A model generated the notes under the pieces. It worked only from the letters and a program-made list of their open reading frames with translations. It made no database searches and was not told where the DNA came from. Below are positions 25,945-35,200 of a stretch of DNA of 64,000 bases, piece after piece. How positions within the stretch are numbered: the first letter of the stretch is position 1; each line of letters begins with the position of its first letter. Source of the DNA: CAVXFS01 sp963761115 (GTDB lineage Bacteria; Pseudomonadota; Gammaproteobacteria; Burkholderiales; Gallionellaceae); contig CAVXFS010000005.1 of the NCBI GenBank assembly GCA_963761115.1, positions 372,001-436,000 on the forward strand, in the 5' to 3' direction. Both the position numbers and the translations under genes were made by a program.

Positions 25945-26442
25945 ATGATGAAATTCGGAAAAAATATTGGTGCGGCATTTGCGATGGGCCTGTTGCTGGC
26001 ATCGCTATCCGGTTGCGGGAAACAGGATAGCTCCTCCGAGCAAGCCGGAAATGCTCCCGATCAAGTACAGACTTCCACCCAGTCGGAACCTGACAGCCCG
26101 GCGGTATGCCGACAATGCGGTGTCATCGATTCGATTCGTGAGGTCACTACCAAAGGTGAAAGCAGTGGCCTGGGTGTGGTCGGCGGCGCAGTCGTGGGTG
26201 GATTGCTCGGCAACCAGGTCGGTGCCGGGAACGGAAAAAATGTGGCGACAGCGGTCGGCGCGGTGGGTGGCGCAGTTGCCGGAAACCAGATCGAGAAGTC
26301 GGTGAATTCGACCAAAAGCTATGACATCACTGTCCGCTATGAGGACGGGTCGAGTGGCGTGATCCACGCGGACAATGGTTCGACATGGCGACCGGGTGAC
26401 CGGGTCAGGGTCGTTGATGGTGTCATCCACTCCAACAATTGA
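25945..26442 (+). CDS. Glycine-zipper 2TM lipoprotein (SlyB/Pcp-like)
   Basis: 165 residues; ATGATG start with AGGAG upstream. The lipoprotein signal ends at LSGC (Cys24). A Ser/Gln-rich linker, CRQCG, then the glycine-zipper segment VVGGAVVGGLLGNQVGAGNG with its second half GAVGGAVAGNQIEKS, and a C-terminal beta region (YDITVRYEDGSSGVI) complete the SlyB/PCP-like layout. Such lipoproteins belong to envelope-stress responses. Confidence 0.85.
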   Translation: MMKFGKNIGAAFAMGLLLASLSGCGKQDSSSEQAGNAPDQVQTSTQSEPDSPAVCRQCGVIDSIREVTTKGESSGLGVVGGAVVGGLLGNQVGAGNGKNVATAVGAVGGAVAGNQIEKSVNSTKSYDITVRYEDGSSGVIHADNGSTWRPGDRVRVVDGVIHSNN

Positions 26443-26594
26443 CCGGCGCGATCCAGTCAAGGCGCGCCGACAGAATATGTAGTGACGGGCAGCCCGATAA
26501 ATCTGGTTTGAACGAAACAGAACATGTAACGCAACAAACAAGCCATCGGGCCGGGATCCCCCGGCACCGGATGTTTTAAACGGAGGTATCCAAA

Positions 26595-26810
26595 ATGAAC
26601 ACGAAACAAAAAATCGCAGTGAATGTGGTAACAGCTGTCATGCTGCTTGGCCTGACAGGTTGCTCCGGAATGTCGGCGCAGGATAAGAATACAGCGATCG
26701 GTGCCGGAGTCGGGGCAGTGGGCGGATCCATCCTGACCGGCGGCAGCGCTGCCGGCACGATCGGTGGCGCAGCGGTGGGCGGTGTTGTTGGTCACGAGAT
26801 CAACAAATAG
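26595..26810 (+). CDS. OsmB-like glycine-zipper lipoprotein
   Basis: 71 residues. The signal ends at LTGC (Cys23), followed by SGMSAQDKNTAIGAGVGAVGG and a second Gly-rich helix ending VVGHEINK, as in the osmotically inducible lipoprotein OsmB. The site GGAGGTATCC precedes the ATG. It follows the preceding glycine-zipper gene by 150 bp with no separate palindrome, so it may share its promoter. Confidence 0.85.
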   Translation: MNTKQKIAVNVVTAVMLLGLTGCSGMSAQDKNTAIGAGVGAVGGSILTGGSAAGTIGGAAVGGVVGHEINK

Positions 26811-27412
26811 CATCTCTGCCCGCCGGCAAGCCCGTAACTGACCTGCAATGCAGATATGGGTCAGGTTCGCATCGCCGAGCCATGGCTGACAATCGGCTCG
26901 ATCCGGGCTATTTTCGATCTATTGCCCGCTCCCGTGAATCCACCTGTATTGGTTTGCACATCCAGTCACAAAAAGTTATCGGCAGCATGAATCCACAGAA
27001 TAGTTCAAGCGCATCCCGATCAAACTTGTCATATGAATCGATGAAGCGTGCACGAATTTTTTCTGTGAAGGTTCTTAATATCCGGCATTGCGTCTGGTTT
27101 GTTCCGGAACAGTTTGCGGTGGGAATGGATTTGTTCGGTGTTTGACTCTGCTGCGATTGTTTGGTCAGTTGAAGCATGATTTTCTTCATGATGAGATTTG
27201 CCTGACAGGGTAGCGTCAATATGTTACCGGGAGGTTACTGGGCATGCAGTGTCTTAAAACTGTCGCAATGCTGCCCGGATCAAGCGCTTTCGGATTGTGA
27301 CTGCCATCGCTCGCCGGGAAACGCGGGAACGGGTAGTTGCTCGACCTGCCTGCAACTTCCCCGTCTCCGCAACCGATCAACTCGATCGCTCAAGTGTGTC
27401 AGCCATTACTGC
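26811..27412. other. Intergenic region, about 600 bp, no supported gene
   Basis: Lower GC than its surroundings. Two overlapping open frames (26882-27145 plus, 26908-27189 minus) have no ribosome binding site and unlikely composition. No hairpin with a T-run or operator palindrome was seen. It separates the plus-strand lipoprotein genes from the convergent OmpW-like gene. Confidence 0.5.
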
Positions 27413-27955
27413 CTAGAACCTGGCTATTAGACCAATATTCCAGTTGCTGATCTTGTAATTTTGCGAGTTGCCCGCACCATCGTTGACGGCAGCATTGTAT
27501 TGATCCCAACCCAGGCGCATGCCAATTTCAGGGGTAAAGTCGTATTGAGCGCCAAGGCCGTAAGTCACGGCGGAGCGATTAGTGCCGGAAGCGGGTCCGG
27601 CTGACAAGCTGGATCGTGTATTGGCATAGCCCAGCTTGCCATACAGCGAGAAGGCATCGGCAACGGGGACACTGCCTACGAGCGCCAGGGCCCACACATT
27701 ATCCTTTCCGCTAACGGGTGAGACCTCAAAATCGCCCAGGTCAGTGTATTGCAATTCCATGGCAAAGTTCGGGTTGAACTGGTAACCGAGCAACAGGCCG
27801 TAAGAAGTGTCATCGGTCCTGGTCAGCGCGGTATTCCCGATAGTGGAATCCACTTTTGAACGGCCTGCATTGACTCCGGCATAGTAGCCGTAGTCAACCG
27901 CATAGGCCGGAACAGCGATCACAGCGAGCAACAGGGCGGCAGCGATTTTCTTCAT
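27413..27955 (-). CDS. Outer membrane beta-barrel protein (OmpA-like 8-strand barrel)
   Basis: 180 residues from ATG 27955 with AAGGAG upstream; the frame stays open upstream but only as an antisense shadow of the next gene. Signal peptide to residue ~19 (VPAYAV), then alternating strands (YGYYAGVNAGRS, YGLLLGYQFNPNFAMELQYTDLG, LYGKLGYANT) and a C-terminal Phe (NIGLIARF) typical of BAM substrates. It is a stand-alone barrel like the N-terminal half of the 57482 protein. Site 8, a perfect palindrome, is 115 bp upstream. Confidence 0.85.
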   Translation of the reverse strand: MKKIAAALLLAVIAVPAYAVDYGYYAGVNAGRSKVDSTIGNTALTRTDDTSYGLLLGYQFNPNFAMELQYTDLGDFEVSPVSGKDNVWALALVGSVPVADAFSLYGKLGYANTRSSLSAGPASGTNRSAVTYGLGAQYDFTPEIGMRLGWDQYNAAVNDGAGNSQNYKISNWNIGLIARF

Positions 27956-28069
27956 TTGAATCTCCTTATTAATGGTTGAACACACAACATCGGTCGTGAC
28001 CCGGTTCCCTGGAAACTCAGGCAACCCTGATTCACTCGCCTCATGTTCACACCATGGATTATTTTTTTC

Positions 28070-28085
28070 TGTGCGGGAACGCACA
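28070..28085. promoter_or_regulatory. Operator-like palindrome, site 8 (perfect)
   Basis: TGTGCG GGAA CGCACA, perfect arms, 115 bp upstream of the 27955 start. Confidence 0.7.
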
Positions 28086-28212
28086 CACATGCAGGATCCG
28101 GGGTGGCGTTTAGCAGTATGAACTCCTGTTGCAAGCCAATAGCCAAGGCCCGGGTTGGCAGAGCCGGCCCGGCCTGGAGGTTGAGGTGTCGTTGAAACCT
28201 GGATGGATACAG

Positions 28213-28938
28213 TTACTTTGCCGCGGCGTGAAGATCGGGAAGCAGGCGATCGAATTCCTGCTTGACCACCCTGTAGCACTCGCACACCCTTTGCTCCAGT
28301 CCCGTCCGGTCCAGCACCGTGATGTGGCCGCGACGGTAATCGATCAATCCCGCCGCATGCAGTTTCCCGGCCGCCTCGGTGACGCCTTCGCGGCGCACGC
28401 CCAGCATGTTGGCGATCAATTCCTGGGTCATGACCAGTTGATTCGAGGAGAGCCGGTCCAGGCTCAGCAACAGCCAGCGGCAAAGTTGCTGATCCAGCGA
28501 ATGATGCCGGTTGCATACCGCCGTCTGCGCCATCTGGGTGATCAGCGCCTGGGTATAGCGCAGCAACAGGCGCAGAAACGGCCCGTTCAGGCCAAACTCC
28601 TGCCTTGCCAGCGGGACGCGCAAGCGGTAGGCCGAACCCGCACACTGCACCACCGCCCGATTCGGCATGGAGCCGCCGCCCATGAACTGGGCGATACCAA
28701 CGGTGCCCTCGTTGCCGATCACGGCGATCTCGGCCGGCGCACCGTTCTCCATGACATACAGCAGCGACACGATGCAATCCGTGGGGAAATAAACGTAACG
28801 CAATTTCTCCCCGGACTCATAAAGCACCATGCCGAGTGGCATCGCGACCAGTTCCAGATCGGGAAACATGCGCTCGGATATATCCGCAGGTAGTGCGGAG
28901 AGCAGATGGTTTTCACGCGGGGAATGCTGATCTGACAT
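28213..28938 (-). CDS. Crp/Fnr-family transcriptional regulator
   Basis: 241 residues. The N-terminal cyclic-nucleotide-type beta-roll (about 25-125) has AVIGNEGTVGIAQFM in place of the CRP phosphate-binding cassette, so cAMP is not the obvious ligand, and there is no FNR-type N-terminal Cys cluster. A winged HTH follows, with the helix pair at about 171-193 and recognition segment GVRREGVTEAAGKL (180-193), then a Cys-bearing tail ending EQRVCECYRVV. The same architecture is found in the protein at 60471. A copy of the palindrome (site 9) lies 92 bp upstream, suggesting autoregulation. Proposed controller of the local regulon. Confidence 0.88.
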   Translation of the reverse strand: MSDQHSPRENHLLSALPADISERMFPDLELVAMPLGMVLYESGEKLRYVYFPTDCIVSLLYVMENGAPAEIAVIGNEGTVGIAQFMGGGSMPNRAVVQCAGSAYRLRVPLARQEFGLNGPFLRLLLRYTQALITQMAQTAVCNRHHSLDQQLCRWLLLSLDRLSSNQLVMTQELIANMLGVRREGVTEAAGKLHAAGLIDYRRGHITVLDRTGLEQRVCECYRVVKQEFDRLLPDLHAAAK

Positions 28939-29029
28939 CTGAGCCCCCTTCGCCCAATGCGTACGACTTGTTTGAAAGCATCAAGTAAACCGGTTGTCGG
29001 GTCAAATTATAGAACGGTTCCAGCGGCTA

Positions 29030-29045
29030 TGTGCGGCACCGTACT
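29030..29045. promoter_or_regulatory. Operator-like palindrome, site 9
   Basis: TGTGCG GCAC CGTACT (10 of 12), 92 bp upstream of the Crp/Fnr gene start at 28938. Confidence 0.5.
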
Positions 29046-29144
29046 CATAGCCCGCATCAGCCAGGTCCGGCTGGCATGGCTTTCGCCGTCGTTTTTCATG
29101 CCGCAGCCCTTGATGAGCAGAAAGATGATTGCCGATCATCAATA

Positions 29145-29160
29145 CGTGCGATAGCGCACA
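29145..29160. promoter_or_regulatory. Operator-like palindrome, site 10
   Basis: CGTGCG ATAG CGCACA (11 of 12), 107 bp upstream of the start at 29267. Confidence 0.65.
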
Positions 29161-29266
29161 GACGCGATCTGGCACCAGAAGATAATATTTTCAATCATCG
29201 GGATTGGATTTGCCTGCAGCAGGCAATCCTGACTCTGATCTGAATTATTTAAATGGAGATCGCAAA

Positions 29267-30268
29267 ATGCAGAAACTTCGCAATGTATTGATCGTGCTTG
29301 GGGCATTGGCTGGTTCGGTTGCCACTGCAGAAGCACAGGTGAGCATCGGCATCGGATATCAGGACGCAAATATCGGCTTCAGCCTGTCGACCTACCCGGA
29401 TTTTGCCGTGGTGCCGGGCTATCCGGTCTACTACGCGCCGCAGGTGCGGGCAAACCTGTTCTTTTATGACGGCATGTACTGGGCTTACCAGAATGACGAC
29501 TGGTACACCAGCGCCTGGTACGACGGACCGTGGGAATATGTGGGCCCGGAGTATGTACCGCTATTCATCCTGCGCGTACCCGTGCGTTACTACCGCCAGC
29601 CCCCGCTGTACTTCCGCGGGTGGCGGGCAGATTACGCGCCGCGCTGGGGTGATCACTGGGGCCATGGTTGGGAACAGCACAGGAGAGGCTGGGACAGATG
29701 GAATCGAAGTGCTGTCCCGGCACCTGCCCCGTTGCCAACATACCAGAAGCGGTATGCCGGAAAAAACTATCCCCGGCATGTCGACCAGCAACGTCAGCTG
29801 ACCAGGCGAGATTACCATTATCGGCCGAGTGACCCGGTAGCGCGGAAACTATTCCAGGGCGGGAGGGTATCGAGAAAGCCAGATCAGCAGAGACAGCCAA
29901 CTCAGCAGAGACAGCCAACTCAACAGAGACAGCAGGCAGCGCCGGCAGATAGAGGAACGAGGCAGCAGAATATCCAGCGAAATGCGCCACAGAATCGCCC
30001 AGACAAATCGAGCCGCCCGTCACCGCAAACAAGGGGCACGGCAGTTCAAAGGGCTGCCCCGGCCACGCCACAACATGGACGCCAGCAGATTCTGGATGGC
30101 AAGAAACCGGTACTGAAAGAGACTGCCAGGGACAAAAACAGTAAGGACAAAAAGAACAAGAAAAAGACCAAGGAATCTACGGACCAGCAGGATCAACAAG
30201 GCAATGACACCACGAATGATCCCAGGCGTGAACAACAGCAAGGGCGTGACCGGAATCGTAACCAGTGA
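29267..30268 (+). CDS. Secreted Tyr/Trp- then Gln/Arg-rich envelope protein
   Basis: 333 residues from ATG 29267, chosen because GGAG lies 8 bp upstream and a clean signal peptide (to about residue 23, ATAEAQ) follows. Residues 24-140 are aromatic-rich (PGYPVYYAP, FFYDGMYWAYQNDDWYTSAWYDGPW), as in DUF6600/YXWGXW-type periplasmic proteins. From about 170 on it is low-complexity (QRQPTQQRQPTQQRQ, then KDKKNKKKTK) and strongly charged, probably binding polyanions or cell wall. It is preceded by site 10. Confidence 0.75.
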   Translation: MQKLRNVLIVLGALAGSVATAEAQVSIGIGYQDANIGFSLSTYPDFAVVPGYPVYYAPQVRANLFFYDGMYWAYQNDDWYTSAWYDGPWEYVGPEYVPLFILRVPVRYYRQPPLYFRGWRADYAPRWGDHWGHGWEQHRRGWDRWNRSAVPAPAPLPTYQKRYAGKNYPRHVDQQRQLTRRDYHYRPSDPVARKLFQGGRVSRKPDQQRQPTQQRQPTQQRQQAAPADRGTRQQNIQRNAPQNRPDKSSRPSPQTRGTAVQRAAPATPQHGRQQILDGKKPVLKETARDKNSKDKKNKKKTKESTDQQDQQGNDTTNDPRREQQQGRDRNRNQ

Positions 30269-30557
30269 TGAAGATATCCAGACCACAGGCGGGAGTTGGC
30301 GCTGCCGCCTTGGTGGAATGGAGCGGATCCCGTGGAAACCGTAGCAGACACAGTGCCATACCAGTGTCCTTCGGGACATAAATATCTTGTTCGTTTCGGT
30401 TCGGGTTTAACACCGGGATAACGATCCCGGTTGCCCGGATCCGAATATGGGCAAGCCGATTTTCAACGACCACACAGCATATCGCTTTACTACCCGAAAC
30501 CGTGCACGGGATCGGCGCATGATTTGCAAGTCAACCTTACTCAACTGGAGAACATCA

Positions 30558-30950
30558 ATGAATAAATCCTACAGCATCAAACCGTATCAATTGCGGAGCC
30601 GGTTGGCCGTGATCGTGGCCGCTGCCGTCTTCATGACTGGATGCGCAAGCACGCCGCCGCCTACGGCGCAGATGGCCGTTTCCCGGGCAGCGATAACCAA
30701 TGCAAACAGCGCCGGAGCCAATGAATTTGCACCGCTGCAGATCAAGTCTGCAAATGAAAAGATGGCTGGCGCCGAGCGCGCAATGGTAGACGAAGAATAT
30801 GGGCTTGCCGGGAAACTGGCGGCACAGGCACAGGTCGACGCCGAACTGGCGGGAGAGAAGGCGCGATCTGCCAAGGCACAGAAAGCTGCGGACGCGGTGC
30901 AGGAAGATAGCAATGTGCTTCGCCAGGAAATCGACCGCAATACACAATAA
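30558..30950 (+). CDS. DUF4398-type lipoprotein
   Basis: 130 residues. ATG 30558 has CTGGAG upstream. The signal peptide ends in a lipobox MTGC (Cys27), followed by ASTPPPTAQ and a helical domain with the DUF4398 pattern (AVSRAAITNANSAGANEFAP, LAAQAQVDAELAGEKARSAKA). Forms a two-gene unit with the next DUF4398-OmpA protein, 19 bp downstream, a pairing common in proteobacteria. No palindrome found upstream. Confidence 0.85.
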   Translation: MNKSYSIKPYQLRSRLAVIVAAAVFMTGCASTPPPTAQMAVSRAAITNANSAGANEFAPLQIKSANEKMAGAERAMVDEEYGLAGKLAAQAQVDAELAGEKARSAKAQKAADAVQEDSNVLRQEIDRNTQ

Positions 30951-30969
30951 TCACCCACAGGAGCTCACC

Positions 30970-31857
30970 ATGCAAAATAAACATTACTTTCACATGACCA
31001 TCATTGCTGCCGCGATCTTGTCCGGCTGCAGTTCCGTTTCGCACAATGCATCACTTGCCGAGGCGCATGGCAGCTACGACAGTGCCCGCAACAGCACTCA
31101 GGTTACAAGTCTGGCATTACCTGAACTGCAACAAGCCGGCGATACGCTCAACAAGGCGGATCATGCCTTGAGCGAGGGTGATAGTGAATCCTCGGTCAAT
31201 CAACTGGCTTATCTCGCCAAGCAGCAGGTGGCGATCGCGGTGGAAACCTCGAGGCGGAAAGCCGCTGAACTCGAGGTAACCAGGGCCAGAGCCAATCGAG
31301 ACCAGATTCGCCTTGAGGCGCGAACGGCTGAGGCCGATGCGGCCAAACAGCAGGTCTCGGACATGCAGGAAACAGCCGACCAGCAAGCTGCCGCTTTGGC
31401 AGTAGCCGACGCCAATTCGGAACGTGACCAGGCGCTCATTGCAGAACAGGAAATGCAGCTCCAGGCATTGAATGCCAGACAGACTGCTCGTGGCCTGGTG
31501 ATCACGCTGGGAGACGTGCTGTTCAGCACCGACAAGGCACAGTTGAATGCCGGCGGTATGCAGGATATTCAGAAACTGGCCGAATTCCTCGATCAATACC
31601 CGCAACAAAAGGTTCTGGTTGAAGGCTATACCGATAGCACCGGAAGCAGCAGCTACAACCAGGATCTGTCTGACCAGCGTGCCGGTGCTGTGCGAACGGC
31701 TTTGCTGGACAGGGGGATCGGCAGCGACCGAATTGCCACGCACGGTTATGGCGAGGCGTCCCCGGTCAGCAGCAATGACACAGCCACTGGTCGGCAAATG
31801 AATCGGCGCGTTGAGATTATCCTGTCAGACATCAACGGCAAATTTGCTTTGCGCTGA
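30970..31857 (+). CDS. DUF4398-OmpA lipoprotein
   Basis: 295 residues. CAGGAG precedes ATG 30970. Lipobox LSGC (Cys19), a DUF4398-like helical region (LPELQQAGDTLNKADHALSEG), a long coiled coil (about 85-170) and a C-terminal OmpA domain (VLFSTDKAQLNAGG, VEGYTDSTGSSSYNQDLSDQRA, GRQMNRRVEI). Likely spans from the outer membrane to peptidoglycan. Confidence 0.88.
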   Translation: MQNKHYFHMTIIAAAILSGCSSVSHNASLAEAHGSYDSARNSTQVTSLALPELQQAGDTLNKADHALSEGDSESSVNQLAYLAKQQVAIAVETSRRKAAELEVTRARANRDQIRLEARTAEADAAKQQVSDMQETADQQAAALAVADANSERDQALIAEQEMQLQALNARQTARGLVITLGDVLFSTDKAQLNAGGMQDIQKLAEFLDQYPQQKVLVEGYTDSTGSSSYNQDLSDQRAGAVRTALLDRGIGSDRIATHGYGEASPVSSNDTATGRQMNRRVEIILSDINGKFALR

Positions 31858-32254
31858 GGGTCGTTGAATAACGCCGTTGGCAAGGATCGGCACAAGAAAC
31901 CCGGAAATTGTCCGGGCATCACCGGCTTGCCGGACAAGACACGATAACGAGTCTTGTCCGGCAACGGAATATGCCACCTGCAGGTGCCAGCAAGCCGTTC
32001 TTCTCAGGCTTGAACCTGCCTGCAACGATTGCCATGTACTGTCGATTCGCGGCACTCGGGTCGTCTTCAACAAGCAATGCAACAGCACTATCCCTATTAC
32101 CTTGATGACTTCAATACCTGGCAATTTGCGCAAGAAAATCACGCAGGCAGGTAACCGGCTGATGGGCTGAAACCGGCAGCAAGAGTATTCGGCAAAGACA
32201 GCCCCGCCAGTCTGTCTGGTGCCGACTACCCCAAGTTCCATCGAGGAGAATGTC
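31858..32254. other. Intergenic spacer with two inverted repeats
   Basis: Contains CCCGGA-AATTG-TCCGGG (31900-31916) and a perfect 14-bp inverted repeat TTGCCGGACAAGAC / GTCTTGTCCGGCAA (31927-31940 and 31951-31964, 10-bp loop). Neither has a T-run. They may end the DUF4398-OmpA transcript. The rest holds the leader of the glucan synthase; no operator palindrome seen. Confidence 0.6.
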
Positions 32255-35200
32255 GTGGTCATCAAAGAGTTGGTATTTCCCGAGCGCACACGGAATGCAT
32301 CGCGTAACGACGCCGATGCCGGGTTGCTGCGCTCGGAGCTGTTCAGCATCGAACAACTCAAGCGTCATGCAGTGACGCTGGCTGGCCAGCACGTGATCGA
32401 TCCGCGGCCGGGGCCGGACAAGCTGTTGCCGCGGCTGGCGGACAATGCGCGTGTGCTGCTGGCGGCATATGACGTGGTGACAGCCGCAGCATCGCCGGGG
32501 CAGCGCATCGTACCGGCGGAAGCCTGGCTGCTCGACAATTATTATCTGGTCGAGCAGCAGATCGACATGGCGCGCCGGCATCTGCCGCGCGGGTACAGCA
32601 GGCAGTTGCAGCGGCTGGCGACGGGTTCGTCAGCCGGTTTCCCACGCATCTACGACCTGGCGCTGGAGCTGATCTCGCATATGGATGGCCGTGTGGACAG
32701 CGACAATGCCACCCAGTTCGTCGCCGCCTACCAGGGCATTGAGCCGTTGCAGCTGGGCGAACTGTGGGCATTCCCGATCATGCTGCAGCTGGCGCTGCTG
32801 GAAAACCTGCGCCGTGTCGGTGTGCGTATCGCGCGCCGGCGCGAGGAACTCGACGCGGCCATCACCTGGGCAGACCGCATGCTCGCTACGGCCGAAAAGA
32901 AACCGAAACAACTGATCCATCTGCTGGCCGAGTTTGCCAACGCAGATGTGCCGCTGACTGCACCGTTCGTGGAGGAGTTTTATGCCAGGCTGCAGGCCCA
33001 GGGCCCCGCGATGTCGTTTGTGCAAGCATGGGTCGAGCAAAAATTGCTCGAACAGGGGGTGACCGCAACGCAGTTGTCGGAGGCGGCCGGACGCACGGCA
33101 GCGACCAACCAGATCTCCATCGCCAACAGCATCGGCAGCCTGCGTTTCATCGGCGCGATGGACTGGCGGAATTTCGTCGAGTCGCTCAGTGTCGTCGAGC
33201 AGATCTTGCGTGAAGACCCTGCGGACATGCACGCCAGCCAGGATTTCACCACTCGCGATCGCTATCGGCATGCCGTCGAGGATATGGCGCGGGGTTGCGC
33301 TCGCAGCGAGGAGGTCGTGGCACGCGCGGCGATCGTTTTCGCGCAGGCGGCAGCTGCGCGCCTGGGTGGCAGCGACCGCAGCGCGCATGTCGGATACTAT
33401 CTGGTCGACCGCGGCCGGCGCATGCTGGAGCACGAGGTCGGCTGCCACTGGTCGTGGAGCAGACGCGCCAGTCAGGCGTTTGGTCAGGTTCGCCTGCTTC
33501 TTTACCTCGGCTCCATCCTGCTGCTCAGCGGACTGGCGACATGGGCGGTACTTTCCTCATTCAACGGGCTCGGTCCGGGTGACTGGCGCAACTGGTTCTT
33601 TGCCCTCACCGGAATGATCGGTGCGTCGGCGCTGGTGATGCCGCTGGTGAACCTGCTGGTCACGCTGATCCTGCCGCCGCGCGGCTTGCCGCGACTGGAT
33701 TTTTCGCAGGGGATCCCGGACATCCACCGCACCATGGTGATCGTCCCTACCCTGCTGGGCAAGGCGCAAGAGATCGATGACCTGCTCGAAGCGCTGGAGA
33801 TCCGCTACCTGGGTAATCGCGATGCCAACCTGTTGTTTGCCCTGCTTACGGATTTTCCTGACGCGCCGGAACAAACGCTGCCGGACGATGCTGCCTTGCT
33901 CGCCTATGCGCGCGCAGCCGTGCTGAAGCTGAACGAGACCTACCGTGATGACCGTCCCTGCATCTTCTACCTGTTTCACCGGCCGCGTGTGTGGAACCCC
34001 GACGAGGGCGTGTGGATGGGTTATGAGCGCAAGCGCGGCAAGCTGGAACAGTTCAATGCCCGGCTCAGGGGCGGCGCGCATGATGCATTCTCCGAGATCG
34101 TCGGCGACGTATCGATCCTGGCTTCGATCAAATACATCATCACACTGGATACCGACACGCAATTGCCGCGCGATGCGGCGCGGACCCTGGTCGGAAATAT
34201 AGCGCATCCGCTCAACCGGCCGGTGTACGACGCCGCCAGGGGGCGAATCGCAGAGGGCTACGCGATCCTGCAGCCGCGCGCATCGATCAGCCTGACCAGC
34301 GCGGGCCAGTCGCATTTCACCAGGCTGTTCGCCGGTGAGTCGGGCATCGATCCGTACACGCGCGAGGTATCGGATGTGTACCAGGATATCTTCGGCGAGG
34401 GGTCGTTCATCGGCAAGGGCATCTACGATGTGGATGCATTCCGCCAGGCCGTCGATGGACGTTTTCCGGAGAACCTGATCCTCAGTCACGACTTGCTGGA
34501 AAGCGGCTATGCGCGTTCGGCGCTGGTGACCGACGTCGAACTGATCGAGGAGCATCCGGCCAGTTATGCCATCGAGATCAGCCGGCGCCACCGCTGGATA
34601 CGCGGCGACTGGCAACTGGCCGGTTGGTTGCTGCCGCGCGTGCCCGGGCCGCAGGGAGCGACGGGCGCCAGTGCGCAGCGGCAGGCTAACCCGCTCACCG
34701 CGCTGGCTCAGTGGAAGATCCTCGACAACCTGCGCCGCAGTCTCGTGCCGCCCGCACTGTTTGCCTTGCTGGCAGGTGGCTGGCTGTTCGGCCCGGGAGC
34801 GGCATGGGTGTGGATCCTGCTGGTTGCAGGCGTGGTGTTTTTGCCCATCGCTCTGTCCAGCGTGCTCGGACTCATGCGCAAGCCCGAACAACGCGATTGG
34901 CTGGTGCATCTCAGCCTGACCGGAAGATCCGTTGGCCATCCCATCGTGCTGGCTTTGCTGTCGCTGACCTTTCTGCCCTACGACGCGCTGATCTGCCTGG
35001 ATGCGATCATGCGCTCGGGCGGGCGCATGCTGTTCACGAAGCGCGGCTTGTTGTTGTGGCAATTGCCTTCCTATGCCAGCCGCAATGCGTGCCATTCGCT
35101 TGCCGATTTCTACAGGGAGATGCAGGCAGCACCGTTCATGGCGCTGGCATTGGCTGTCGCGTTATGGAGCAGCGGCGGGGCGCAATTGCTGTGGTGCGCG

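Noticed and set aside
26882..27219. Two overlapping small frames in the 26.8-27.4 kb gap
   Set aside because: No ribosome binding site, no recognisable features, and they lie opposite each other.
27956..28777. Upstream extension of the beta-barrel frame at 27413
   Set aside because: It overlaps the Crp/Fnr gene antiparallel in part and lacks protein-like sequence; AAGGAG and a signal peptide fix the start at 27955.
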